Assembly: GCA_025174535.1 (NCBI GenBank)
Contig: JALBUN010000001.1
Coordinates: 2,356,001 to 2,420,000 of the forward strand
Length of the DNA stretch: 64,000 bases
Origin: Cantharellus purpuraceus
Taxonomy: Eukaryota; Basidiomycota; Agaricomycetes; Cantharellales; Hydnaceae
Direction: 5' to 3'
In this document: in pieces, positions 1-10,005 of the stretch
Numbering within the stretch: position 1 is the first letter of the stretch
How the letters are laid out: every line of letters starts with the position of its first letter
Position numbers and translations under genes: made by a program
The notes under the pieces: generated by a model
What the model saw: the letters and a program-made list of their open reading frames with translations, nothing else
Databases searched by the model: none
What the model was told of the DNA's origin: nothing

Positions 1-4
1 GACC

Positions 5-1003
5 GTGAATTACATTCAACGGTTGTACTGGTGGCCAGGCATGACCACCAATGTCAAATCATTCTGCACTTCATGTGCTCAGTGCCAAATGAATAAAGAC
101 AGTACGAAGAAACCCACAGGGCTTCTTCATAGCTTACCAGTACTGGAATGGCCCTGGCAATCGATAGGTATGGACTTTATGGGTCCATTACCAAAATTGA
201 ATGACTATGACTACCTACTGGTAGTCATAGATCACTTCACATTGCAGGTACATATAATACCTACAAACATGCATGTAACAGCAAAAGGAGTAGCATGGCT
301 ATTCCTTAAAGAAGTTGTACACCTTCATGGCGTACCAGACTTGATTGTGTCTGATCGAGATTCAAAATTCATGTCTATCTTTTGGTGTGAACTACAGCGG
401 ATAATGGGAGTGAAACTCCTCATATCCACAGTGTTCCATCTGCAAATGGATGGAGTAATGGAACAAGTGAATCATTCCATTGGCCAATTACTTTGTACCA
501 TTGTATGAAGTGATCAGAAGGATTGGGCACACAAGTGTCCAATGGTGGAGTTTGCGCTAAACTCCAACATAAGCTCAACAACGGGGTTTACTCCGTTTGA
601 GCTTAACCATGGGTATATGCCTAGAATAGGCATGCCCATTAACAATGACACCAAGTTCAAGGGTGTCAAACAATTTGCACAGCAGGCCCAAATAAACCTG
701 CTAGTGGTGCACAACACAATTATAGAAAGTCACATTGTTCAGACATTTCATGCCAATAAGAAATGTTGGGAAGGTTCAACCTTCCAGACAGGTGACAAAG
801 TCTACCTCTCAACAAAAAACTTGACTCTACCTAAGGGTAGAACCAGCAAACTAGTGCCCAAGTATATTGGGCCCTATAAAGTAATCAAAGCCCATAATAA
901 AGCTTCGACAGTGACACTGGAACTGCCACCAGAACTAGTAGGCATATTATGCCTACGTTCTACATCAGTCTCATTCGACCATATGTGCCAAATTATGAGA
1001 TGA
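5..1003 (+). pseudogene. Ty3/gypsy integrase relic
   Basis: Two ORFs in one frame (5-508 and 542-1003) are separated by an in-frame TGA at 506-508. The first holds the end of an integrase zinc finger (a YWWPG motif followed by CTSCAQC) and much of the integrase core, including the MDFMGPLP and YLLVVIDHFT blocks with the first catalytic Asp and the LIVSDRDSKF block with the second. The second holds the integrase C-terminal part ending in a conserved hydrophobic stretch. The 5' part of pol (protease, reverse transcriptase, RNase H) lies outside the window. The internal stop makes it inactive. No intact start is visible. Downstream, up to about 1170, weakly conserved chromodomain-like residues (EWLIDEI) continue in shifted frames. 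Confidence 0.9.
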
Positions 1004-1139
1004 GATTCCCAAAATGGGAAGTGAAGGCATTTTACGACTTTGGGAATGATGACAAGCAGGAGTGGCTCATTGATGAAATCATCACTCATTGATGGATAAG
1101 TGATAAAGAACTTGAATTTCAAGTTCTATGGACATTGGG

Positions 1140-1446
1140 AGACATTGTTTTGGAACCGTGAACTTCAACCCAAACTGTGGTGTTAATCACAATCTAAGTT
1201 TAGCCTGAGGATGTATGACCTTTCAAGGCTAGCAATAAGCTTGAAACTATTTTAATGGAGAACCCAATTGAGAAATTATACTCCGGTGAACAATCACAAT
1301 CAATGTTGCCACAGGAAGTGAAGTAATAGAGATTTATGCTTGTCACATATAGTTCACGCTTTACTGCTGATGCGATGTAAAGTCAAAGATTGACAGGCAT
1401 TCAAGGGTTCAGATACTTCAAAGGGGGAAGTAACCTAGTGCCTTAG
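1140..1446 (+). repeat. Left arm of ~300-bp inverted repeat (gypsy 3' tail)
   Basis: This stretch is present again in reverse complement at 2537-2820. It ends in a purine run (aaagggggaag, about 1418-1428), which looks like the polypurine tract of a gypsy element just before its 3' LTR. The two arms differ at scattered bases and small indels, so the duplication is not recent. Confidence 0.85.
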
Positions 1447-2536
1447 TACCGTGGGTTGAGTGGATTAAAGCTAACAATAATCCCTTCAACGTAAAAAGAT
1501 AGATACGCACTTGAACACTTCCTTCTGAACAAGCGTATTCACTGTACGTGTTTATCCGTGATAGAATCAACAGTCAAGGGATATTAATCTCGTCTCAAAG
1601 AGGTGAGTTAATAGACTGTGTTGTTGATTTATTGAAATGCCCACAATTGAACCAACCGATCAATAGCAAAGTACATGTTAACCTGACTAACCTCAGAGTC
1701 TCAATTAAACGTGCAGTATTCTTGACCAATCAATAGCCTAGTACGTATTAACCTGACTAACCTCAGAGTCTCAATTAAATGTGCAAGATTCTTGATTATA
1801 ACCAATAGCCCGATACGTGATAATTTGACTAACCTCAGAGTCTCAATTACACGTGTAAGGTTCTTGATCAATGAATAACAATTAATACACTTCAAGTTAC
1901 TGCTCCGAGTGGGCTTGTAGTGTGTTAATTACTAATCAGTTACTCTGTATTAACCTCTTCTCCAAGTTTGATTAATATTAGAGCCTGCTGCGCTTGTAAT
2001 ATAATAACTTCTGGCTTCTCCAAGAGTCAATCAAAGTTAATATGCACTAAGAGTAGCTGATATAAGCATGATGCTTATGTGATGATTACTCAATGCTTGA
2101 GTAGACACTGCTGTGTGTGTGTGGTAAAAAGATATTATTTATTGCACAGCTGTTGCAGCCCTTTTTATATACATGGACTATCTAGCTTATGTAACTAATC
2201 AGAGAACATTCCTGGTGCTTAGGGAAGCAAGAGAAGGCCAGGGAACCTTGTGGAAGGTCCAGGAAGGTGTCAGAACCTTCTGTGGCTGCTTTTGGCTGAA
2301 GTGCATGAACTCTGATGATTATGTAATGTGCACGTCGTTCGCTCATGCGCGAGTGCTCATCGGAGTTGAATGACAGATTATATCAGCAACTGACCCCTTG
2401 TGTACACTTGTGGGCTCAAATACACAAAAAAGCGAAATATAAGTACATTCAATAGAACATTTGAAATACCTTTAAACTACTAAATAATAGTCCTTATTTG
2501 AAGTAGTTTAGAACTGCATATACCCAACAAGGCACT
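1447..2536. other. LTR-like spacer between inverted gypsy tails
   Basis: About 1.1 kb between the two inverted arms contains no convincing gene. It holds the 70-bp tandem repeats at 1661-1875 and a TATA-like ctttttatatacatgg near 2160-2176. Because a polypurine tract points into it from both sides, it probably consists of LTR sequence belonging to one or two head-to-head element ends. Exact LTR limits could not be set. Confidence 0.4.
1661..1875 (+). repeat. Three tandem copies of a ~70-bp unit
   Basis: Units start at 1661, 1731 and 1803, each opening with caatag and sharing acctgactaacctcagagtc followed by tcaatta. Periods are 70 and 72 bp. The copies are diverged by a few bases each. They lie in LTR-like sequence and could be regulatory repeats of an LTR, but only the repetition is visible. 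Confidence 0.9.
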
Positions 2537-2820
2537 AGGTTACTTCCCCCTTTGAAGTATCTGAACCCTTGAACACCTGTCAATCTTTGCTTTACATTGC
2601 ATCAGCAGTAAAGCATGAACTACACATGACAAGCATAAAAATCTCACTTCCTGTGGCAACATTGATTGTGTTTGTTCACCAGAGAATAATTTCTTAATTG
2701 GGTTCTCTGTTAAAATAGTTTCAAGCTTATTGCTAGCCTTGAAAGGTCATACATCCTCAGGCTAAACTTAGATTGTGATTAACACCACAGTTTAGGTTGA
2801 AGTTCACAGTTCCAATGTTG
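2537..2820 (-). repeat. Right arm of ~300-bp inverted repeat (gypsy 3' tail)
   Basis: This is the reverse complement of 1140-1446, including the purine tract (cttccccctttg at about 2550-2561 on the plus strand). It represents the 3' end of a gypsy element running leftward. Similarity stops near 2820. A short minus-strand ORF at 2779-2970 that crosses the edge has no recognised domain. Confidence 0.85.
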
Positions 2821-3189
2821 GAATGCACTGAAGGTCCCTAGAAAGATTGGTATGGATTGGATTATTCTATGAGGAGATATGAGTGTTCCCCCCTCTTTCA
2901 GCTCAACCTGCAAGTCAATGTTGTTTTCTGAGTCCCTGGCATGATATTCCACCTTTGTTTCTCTTGTCACTGGCTCAAATCTGCAAGATGTGGCCTTTTG
3001 AGCCCTCTTTCTTCATCTCATTTTTCTCTCTTACTTCACAGTGGAGACAGCCTTTCCTCTCTGCTCTACACAATCCTCCTGCTTGTATGTCTCATAATGT
3101 TTGCTGCACATATAATTCACATACACCCATCCTGCCTTTTCTACAACCACACATCATATCCCCAGAAACTCATGTACATATAACCTTGG
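2821..3189. other. No recognised gene; degenerate repeat DNA
   Basis: Overlapping short ORFs in two plus frames (2883-3260 and 2941-3183) have no recognisable domain and unlike composition from the host genes. I see only decayed repeat sequence here. Confidence 0.4.
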
Positions 3190-3310
3190 TTCCCAACCAC
3201 CTTCCACAACCTTCCAGTCGTTTCCATCTATTAATAGGTAGAATATTCCAGAACCATTAGTCAGCCCCTGTAAATACAATATATAAGGAGGTCATTCTGC
3301 CTCTGAAATA
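3190..3310 (+). repeat. LTR fragment related to 26910-27020
   Basis: The segment with ctattaataggtagaa, then cctgtaaatacaatat(at)aagga, then cattctgcctct is shared with 26930-27015. It includes the TATA-like element. It is the promoter part of an LTR family present twice in the window. Confidence 0.7.
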
Positions 3311-3475
3311 GCATTCTGCCTCCGCCTCCTCCTTCTGTCTCCGCTCCTCCTCCTCCTCCTTCCGTCTCTGCTCCTCCTCCTCCTCCTTACACCTTCGTTC
3401 TGCCTCCTCCTCCTCCTTCTGTCTCTGTTCTGCCTCCTCCTCCGCTCCTCTTCTTCTTCCTTCCGTTGGGCCAGG
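3300..3475. repeat. CCT/CTC-rich microsatellite-like tract
   Basis: Irregular cctcctcc and ttctgcctc repeats appear to have expanded from the ctgcctc motif of the adjoining LTR fragment. On the minus strand they form an Arg/Glu-rich 85-codon ORF (3292-3549) opening with a hydrophilic helix-like segment. A gag start is possible, but the low-complexity origin is the simpler reading. Confidence 0.7.
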
Positions 3476-3679
3476 AGCAACTGCTCGAGCTTGGCCATGC
3501 TCATGTTTTCCAAAGGGTTTGACATCGTTGAGGATAAGACCTCAATCATGCCCCTCTTTTTATATGTCTCCAGACCCCCAGTATAACTCCAACTGCACCC
3601 AACCGTCTCACCTATTCAATCCACAGACATGAGGCCTCAGGGGCTCAGCCTTAAATGGAGAGATACTGTTATGACTATA

Positions 3680-3842
3680 TTCATTAACACCCAGATCCCT
3701 ATCCAATCCACTCAGATCCCCACGCATATGAAATCTATACTCCATTTGGAAACCATCATGTCTCCATTTATCTGTCCAATTGTCACTGCTGAATCTCACC
3801 CATCTGTTTCTGGTTCTGATTGATGCATCAGCATCACCATAG
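3680..3842 (+). repeat. Target repeat X, left part
   Basis: From the atgaaatctatactc segment to catcaccatag this matches 23210-23322. There the sequence continues without a break into gaacctggacatcc, whereas here it is interrupted by acgcttgttcgg. The right part resumes at 17423. This paralogue gives the empty site of the 13.6-kb insertion. Confidence 0.85.
3838..3842 (+). repeat. Target-site duplication catag (left)
   Basis: The bases catag directly before the element are repeated directly after it at 17423-17427. The empty-site paralogue at about 23318-23322 has catag only once. Confidence 0.8.
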
Positions 3843-4407
3843 ACGCTTGTTCGGAATCATGTCAGTATACAATATTCTGATGTATATGAGATATACATCA
3901 GAATTTCAATGATACATAAAGCCAGGGAGTTACAATTTGGATATCTTAAAAGATTTCGGATGTGTGAAATTTTCATAAATATAAACATATATTCTATATT
4001 TTAATAAACTTTTAAAGATAAGACATTTGGTTGAGATGAACATAATTATTTACATGGATATAATAGGAATGTATGTATTAATATAATTGGTATTATATAG
4101 GGTATTTAGATATACAAATACCAGGTGGGGATTAAAGATAGTTCAAATTATGTTATAAGTATTGTATAAGAAAGAATCAATGATATTTGGATGTTCCTTC
4201 AAGAGAGTTGCCACCACTAAATCAGGAAAAAAAAGAATTATTTTTGAGAATTATGCCAAAATATCAAAATATGTTTTAATCTAGTATATTGTGTAAAATT
4301 TGAGAATCATGTTGAAATATGAAAATAAGTTTGAATTGAAGTGTATTGTATAAAATTTGAGGAAAATAGGTTGTACATACGTATTTGTTGTATTTCTGAA
4401 TAAGCGT
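3843..4407 (+). repeat. Left terminal direct repeat (565 bp)
   Basis: It is nearly identical to 16859-17422; the one difference I noticed is the length of an A run near 4225. Termini are acgcttgttcggaa and ttctgaataagcgt. A 14-bp perfect stem lies near the left end (3874-3904). A diverged inverted, truncated third copy is at 19234-19560. Confidence 0.95.
3874..3904. repeat. Perfect hairpin near the terminal repeat end
   Basis: attctgatgtatat and its exact reverse complement are separated by gag. The same hairpin occurs at 16890-16920 in the right repeat. It sits 31 bp inside the outer end, a position where a transposase-binding or structural site is plausible; the function is inferred. Confidence 0.85.
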
Positions 4408-4948
4408 CTTAGGAAAGTCTTGGAAACAAACACCTTTAATGCAGTGAAGCTATTTTTAAAACAAAGTAACTTAGTTAGGGCATAGTGGTAGATAATCTTG
4501 TTCTAACATGAGACTGTATGACTATCCCTCGTACTTTAGGGTGCAATACCATCAGATTTTCCATCCAAAGTGGTGGAAAATAATGATCCTGCTCCATACT
4601 AGTATATAACTCTGTTAATTTCTGTTCCAGAAGTGTGCCATCAGTACATCTGTATAAAGTCAGTGATTGGAACCTTGATATTTATAAAGGAACTTACCTC
4701 AGAAACAAATCATGGAGGGATCCTATCCGAGATATATACCAATCATTAACTCTTCTATCAAACTCTATCTTGCATTGAAGCATAAAAGAGAGCATCTTCA
4801 TAATGCTTATAACATAAAAACATAATAATCATTTTATTAAGAAAGCAAGATGTATATATCTACTGCCTATACAAAATATCAAATGTTCAGAAAAAAATGA
4901 TTATTATGTTTTTTCATTTCTGTTTTATAAGCAGAGAGGGATTTGAAA
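4408..4948. other. AT-rich non-coding cargo
   Basis: About 540 bp between the left terminal repeat and the first cargo ORF contains no ORF of note. It is probably 5' flank or promoter of the coiled-coil gene. The first bases after the repeat are cttag, related to the ctag-type bases next to the other repeat ends. Confidence 0.5.
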
Positions 4949-5212
4949 ATGCCACAAATCTTTGAAGATATAAAAGCAATCAAAGGCTGGATAAGTGACA
5001 ATGATGCACTGATAAAAGCTATGGCAAGTCAAATGGAAGTAAAAGATGAATTAATATCTGATCTTATAAATGTCAAGTCTTGGATGAGTGAAAAGGATAG
5101 GCAGATCACTATGCTTGAACAACAGGTTAATTCCCAGAGTCAGGAAATTCAGGTGCTTAAGAAACAGGTTGAGGAAAAAAATACAATTATAACTACTTTG
5201 ACAGACAGGAAA
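4949..5212 (+). pseudogene. Coiled-coil protein, 5' part (split by gypsy insertion)
   Basis: The ATG at 4949 opens a polar, heptad-rich 88-residue segment with repeated W-x-S-D/E and I-x-x-L patterns, typical of a long coiled coil. The frame is broken at 5213 by the gypsy LTR. Taking out one copy of the 5-bp duplication plus the gypsy element, the same frame continues at 10805 and runs to 11146, so the insertion falls inside the gene. No family is recognised. It is the first cargo gene of the 13.6-kb block and could be a structural or oligomerising partner of the transposase, but that is a guess. Confidence 0.7.
5208..5212 (+). repeat. Target-site duplication ggaaa (left)
   Basis: ggaaa precedes the 5' LTR and recurs at 10800-10804 directly after the 3' LTR. 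Confidence 0.9.
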
Positions 5213-5515
5213 TGTCAGGGTTCAAATAAGTCATATTCTATTTTTAGTATTTTCTCTTGACACCCCTATCAGCGCAGCCTGTCAGGGTGCGTCTCCCCTA
5301 TTTCATTGCCCCTATCACTTCCCCTATCTTTCCTCCCCTATCTTGGTTCTCCTATCCGTCTCCATCATTTAGTATAAAGACTCGCCTTGGTGCAGTGTGA
5401 TCCCCTCAGCTTGATCTCTGAGGATATCCGCTGTACCAGCTGGCATTATTTCTTATCGGCTCTCACTTATTGAGTATCTTGTTGTTGTGGCCTCGTCATC
5501 AGCGTCGCCCTCACA
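5213..5515 (+). repeat. 5' LTR of the gypsy element
   Basis: It begins tgtcagggttcaaat and ends cgccctcaca. A TATA-like tagtataaagac sits near 5371-5382, consistent with a U3 promoter. No substitution relative to 10497-10799 was found on reading. Confidence 0.95.
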
Positions 5516-5583
5516 GAAGATCAAGCTCATAAGACGACCCCACACCCCATAACACTTTCCCTATCAACTACTTCACCGATACC

Positions 5584-6004
5584 ATGACCGATCAGCTCCC
5601 TGAAGCCTATTGGGACACTCTAGGTGAAAGTGGTGGCTTTCTGCGAGCTTTGTTCAACACCCAGGCGCAGCAGCTCCAGCAGCTGCAACTCCAGAACCAG
5701 CACTCCAGTCATCTCTGTACCAACTACCTTGGCAACCTCTAATGGTGCTGCACCTATGGATATTGACTCCAACCGCCATCGCACTGAGACTCGGACGTGC
5801 TATAACTGTGGAAAGCGTGGCCATATATCCCCAGCATGCCCTGAACCACGCAAGGAACGTATCCGAGCTGATCTCACACAAACAGCAATTGCAGGCATGA
5901 TATCAGAGTCAGTAGCAGCTGCACTGAAGGCCAAGGAAGAAGCGCAGAAGGCAGTAATTCCAAAGCAAGAGGAGAAGCAGGATTTTCAGGCCAGTCAGCA
6001 GTGA
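5584..6004 (+). pseudogene. gag remnant with zinc knuckle
   Basis: The likely gag ATG at 5584 opens about 52 codons with a Gln-rich stretch (QAQQLQQLQLQ) before a stop. Further on, in another frame, is a CCHC zinc knuckle (CYNCGKRGHISPAC, about 5798-5839) followed by a charged tail ending at 6002-6004. A normal gag of this family has some 250-350 residues between start and zinc knuckle; here only about 70 codons of DNA remain, so the capsid region is deleted and the frame shifted. The tail overlaps the pol frame as expected for a gag-pol frameshift junction. It is not able to make a particle protein by itself. Confidence 0.8.
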
Positions 6005-8277
6005 AGAGCATGCCCTGCCTGACAAACCGGTTTTCAGTTCTTGAATCATGTACTGTAGGGCTCACAAGCGATATGTTACACGCACACTCCCTTGTCCATC
6101 AGACTGAAACCAAAACAGCCATGCCTGAAAACCCTTCTCAACTTTCAGCTAAACATGATGACCCTCCTCGTCTCTACCTTCGATCTGCAGACATCCGTCG
6201 ATGTACAAGAATTCCCATGAAAATCCACTCGGTAGACACTGGATACCCTCTAGCTGTGGATGCACTCCTCGATAGTGGTGCTACAGGAATGTTCATTGAT
6301 GCAGAATATGTCAAAGCAGAGAAACTTCGAACACGCCCTCTACCACGTGCCATACCTGTTTATAACATTGATGGGACCCCAAATGAAGCAGGTTCAATCA
6401 AGGAAGAAGTCGATCTCATCTGCACATATGGGACCCATACTGAACGTGCCACATTTTCAGTCACAAGCCTGGGAACCTTTGGCATAATTGTTGGGCACAC
6501 CTGGCTTGTGAAGCACAACCCAGAGGTAGACTGGCGTACAGGAAAGGTACAGATGACTCGCTGCCCTGATTCATGTGGAGAAGTACCAGAACACAAAGAG
6601 CATTCGCTTGGTACAACTCCTTCAAATGGCAAGAACTCACACGGGCAACCCCAATACGAGGGAGACCGAACATTTGTTATCTTTGTAGAAGAAGACTTGG
6701 AGAATATCTATGCTGGTTCAACAGTTTCTCAACAGCTCGCACAGAAGGCTGCAGAATCCACTCCAGTCAAAACCTTTGAGGAGATTGTCCCAAAGGCGTA
6801 CTGGGGATTTAAGGATGTTTTTGCAAAGGAGTCCTTTGACCAACTTCCACCTCGAAAACTGTGGGACCACGCTATTGAACTCACTCCAGGAGCACAACCC
6901 TTCAGCACAAAGGTCTATCCAATGTCCCCAAATGAGCAGAAGGAGTTGGACGCATTCCTTGAGGAGAACCTACGGAATCATCGTTATACGCCCTTCCAAG
7001 TCACCCATGGCATCCCCTGTCTTTTTGTGAAGAAGAAGGACGGTAATCTTCGTTTTGTGCAAGACTACCGCAAGCTGAATGATATCACAATCAAGAACGC
7101 CTACCCACTACCCCTGGTACCAGACATCATGAATAAAATTGCCGCAGCCAATGCCAAGTACTTTACCAAGCTTGACATCCGATGGGGATATAACAATGTG
7201 CGTATTAAAGAGGGCGATGAGTGGAAGGCAGCCTTTCGAACCAATCGTGGTCTATTTGAACCCCTGGTCATGTTCTTTGGTCTCACAAACAGCCCAGCAA
7301 CCTTTCAGACGATGATGAATGGCATTTTCAAGGAGCTCATTGACGATGGCACTATGGTAGTGTTCATGGACGACATCCTCATTTTCACTGAATCCCTAGA
7401 ACAACACCACACGATCGTGCAATCTGTCCTTGAAATTCTTTGGGCCAACCACCTGTACCTCAAACCAGAGAAATGCCTTTTCTCGCAACAGAAGGTAGAT
7501 TATCTTGGATTGATTCTCTCACAGGGACAGGTAGCTATGGACCCAGTTAAGGTGGCTGGAGTCAGGGACTGGCCCACACCGCGCAATGTGACAGAAGTCA
7601 AATCCTTCCTGGGTTTCATCAATTTCTATCGTCGCTTCATTGAGGACTTCTCACATATCGCAAAGCCTCTGAATCGGTTAACAAAGGCAGATACACAGTG
7701 GTCTTGGATACCTGATGGCCCAGAACAAGAAGCCTTTGATAAACTCAAGCAGCTTGTCACGTCAACTCCAATCCTTGTCCTCCCAGATCAAACCAAGCAT
7801 TTTCGACTAGAGACAGATGCTTCAGCATATGCAACAGGTGCTGTTCTATCTCAACTCTGTGACGATGAGAAATGGAGGCCGGTAGGTTTTGTATCCAAGA
7901 GCCTTTCAGATGCAGAGCGCAACTATGCCATCCATGATAAGGAATTGCTCTCAGTCATCCGTGGACTAGAAGAATGGCGCCACATCTTGGAAGGGACCAA
8001 ATACAAGATTGAAATCCTTAACGACCATCAAAACCTCACATATTTCCGTACAGCTCAAAATCTCAATCGTCGACAAGCTCGCTGGTCACTATACCTTTCT
8101 TGTTTTGACTTTGAACTGATCCACCGTCCTGGACGACATTCAGCCAAACCTGATGCCCTCTCACGACGTGTAGATCATAAGCGGGGGAGGAAGATAACCA
8201 GAACCAGATTCTTCTTGGCCCTGAGCTGTTCCACATCGATGCGACATCCACCTATCCAGGGCCAGAAGCTCAAATGA
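6001..8277 (+). CDS. Gypsy pol, part 1: protease, reverse transcriptase, RNase H
   Basis: The open frame contains an aspartic protease (DSGATGMFIDAEY, about 6270-6308), a reverse transcriptase with conserved YPLPL, TKLDIRWGYNNVRI, FGLTNSPATFQ and the catalytic VFMDDIL box (about 7360-7380), and RNase H (LETDASAYATGAVLSQ, HDKELLSVIRGLEEWRH, HRPGRHSAKPDALSR). All catalytic Asp residues of reverse transcriptase are present. The frame becomes nonsense after the LSRR motif near a run of five G (about 8183-8187) and ends at 8277, overlapping the next ORF, so a one-base slip separates RNase H from integrase. The first codon is not a true start; translation would come from gag-pol. Confidence 0.95.
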   Translation: MKSMPCLTNRFSVLESCTVGLTSDMLHAHSLVHQTETKTAMPENPSQLSAKHDDPPRLYLRSADIRRCTRIPMKIHSVDTGYPLAVDALLDSGATGMFIDAEYVKAEKLRTRPLPRAIPVYNIDGTPNEAGSIKEEVDLICTYGTHTERATFSVTSLGTFGIIVGHTWLVKHNPEVDWRTGKVQMTRCPDSCGEVPEHKEHSLGTTPSNGKNSHGQPQYEGDRTFVIFVEEDLENIYAGSTVSQQLAQKAAESTPVKTFEEIVPKAYWGFKDVFAKESFDQLPPRKLWDHAIELTPGAQPFSTKVYPMSPNEQKELDAFLEENLRNHRYTPFQVTHGIPCLFVKKKDGNLRFVQDYRKLNDITIKNAYPLPLVPDIMNKIAAANAKYFTKLDIRWGYNNVRIKEGDEWKAAFRTNRGLFEPLVMFFGLTNSPATFQTMMNGIFKELIDDGTMVVFMDDILIFTESLEQHHTIVQSVLEILWANHLYLKPEKCLFSQQKVDYLGLILSQGQVAMDPVKVAGVRDWPTPRNVTEVKSFLGFINFYRRFIEDFSHIAKPLNRLTKADTQWSWIPDGPEQEAFDKLKQLVTSTPILVLPDQTKHFRLETDASAYATGAVLSQLCDDEKWRPVGFVSKSLSDAERNYAIHDKELLSVIRGLEEWRHILEGTKYKIEILNDHQNLTYFRTAQNLNRRQARWSLYLSCFDFELIHRPGRHSAKPDALSRRVDHKRGRKITRTRFFLALSCSTSMRHPPIQGQKLK

Positions 8278-9899
8278 TCACAGGAGAAGGAGACATATTC
8301 CTGGAACGTGTGCGGAATTGCACCAACAGAGATGAAAAGGTTGTAAAGGCTCTTAAGGAACTTGGTCCCTCTCGGAATTTACGAGGACAGGAATGGACCG
8401 AGGAGAATGGACTCGTCCTCTATCGTGGCAAGGTATATGTCCCTCTTGACCCAAAATTGCGCCATGACATTGTAAGGGCACACCACGATACTCACATTAC
8501 AGGTCACCCTGGTCGCTGGAGAACAACAGAACTTGTATCCCGCAGCTACTGGTGGCCTGGATTTGGACGATACATTGCCAAATACGTCAAGGGATGTGAC
8601 CTCTGCAATCGGACAAAAACTTTCCCTGCTCCTCCTATGGGTAAACTCCTGCCTAATCGTGTCCCAGATCGGAGGTGGCAAGTGATATCTGTTGACCTTA
8701 TTGTAGAACTACCCATCAGCCATGGCTATGATGCACTCCTTGTCGTTGTGGACCGTCTTTCCAAACGAGCACATGTTATCCCTACCACCTCTGACATCAA
8801 CTCCATAGGAGTTGCACGACTTTTCCGAGACCATGTGTGGAAACACCACGGCCTTCCTGAGGAGATCATCAGTGACCGTGGCACCCAGTTTGTCTCTCAA
8901 TTTATGCGCTAGCTCAATAAGCTTTTGGGGATCAAGGTTGCAGCATCCACAGCATATCATCCACAAACCGATGGTCAGACGGAAAGGGTCAATCAAGAAA
9001 TTGAACAATACTTGAGGCTTTTCGTCAATCAGCGCCAGGATGACTGGATTGAGTGGGTTCCTCTTGCCGAATTCACATACAACAACCGCATCCACTCCTC
9101 CACACAATCAACCCCCTTCATGCTTGATACAGGCCAACACCCAAGGCTTGGGTTAGAGCCAATCCGAGAGACACGACTTGAAGCACTGGAAGAATTCACT
9201 GAGCGTATGGAGACAGCCACCACTGAGGCTCGCTCCGCCCTGGAAAAGGCAGCAGATGATATGGCACGATTCTATGATGCCCATCGGCAAGCAGCCCCAG
9301 TATACAAACTTGGTGACAAGGTCTGGCTCAATGCACAAAATATCACCACCACCCGTCCAACCAAGAAACTTGATCACAAATGGTTAGGACCGTATGTGAT
9401 TAATAAAGTGGTCTCACGAAATGCCTATGGCCTACGACTTCCCCCAATCTTTGGCTGCACTCATCCAGTGTTCTCTGTTGTCTTACTCCGTCCTTATGAA
9501 AAGGATCCCATCCCTGAACGCCAGTCATCTCCTCCACCACCTCCAGTCATTCGAGATGGAGTACAGGAATACGAAGTTGAGAAGATCCTTGACAGCAGAG
9601 TTTTCCGAGGAAGACTGGAATACCTGGTGCGTTGGAAGGGCTATGGAGCTGCTGACGACCTCTGGATCCCAGCTAAGGATGCCAGTGGGGCTAGAAGGCG
9701 CATTGCAGACTTCCATCAGGAAAATCCTGAAGCCCCAAGGCGTATTTCGGCAGCCACCTATGCGGCTCTTACCTTCAGACGCTTTGAGAACTTCACAGAA
9801 CCTCCCAAACAGGTCCTCTTTGATTGGACAGCTGGCAGGAACCCAACACGTGGTATTGGACACATTTCAGAGCCGCAGAATAGGCACAGTGAAGCTTAG
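8274..9899 (+). pseudogene. Gypsy pol, part 2: integrase and chromodomain
   Basis: Integrase begins with an HHCC zinc finger (HDTHITGHPG, YWWPGFG, CDLC), then the core (ISVDLIVELP with the first Asp; IISDRGTQFVSQF with the second; STAYHPQTDGQTERVNQEIE with the Glu). A TAG at 8910-8912 interrupts the frame right after the second Asp block, between ORFs 8274-8912 and 8925-9899, which share a frame. The C-terminus has a GPY-type region (KWLGPYVINKV) and a chromodomain (EYEVEKILDSRV, YLVRWKGYG, WIPAKD) that would steer insertion to chromatin with methylated histone H3. The TAG truncates integrase, so it is inactive unless read through. Confidence 0.95.
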
Positions 9900-10005
9900 C
9901 GCTCACCAAATTCATCCATGCCGAAATTCCACTAACTGTATATAAGCCAGTGAATCCACTTCCCCTTCCTCAGTAAAACCATCATCGTTCACTACCCAAC
10001 CCACC
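9900..10005 (+). promoter_or_regulatory. Possible internal promoter for the third gypsy ORF
   Basis: Between the pol stop and the next ORF lies ctgtatataagccagtg (about 9936-9952), a good TATA-like sequence some 55-70 bp before an ATG in strong fungal context (acccaccatgcc). This suggests separate transcription of the downstream ORF. Inference from sequence only. Confidence 0.45.

Noticed and set aside
3292..3549. 85-codon minus-strand Arg/Glu-rich ORF
   Set aside because: Most of it is a CCT/CTC low-complexity tract grown from an LTR motif; a gag start is conceivable but not supported.
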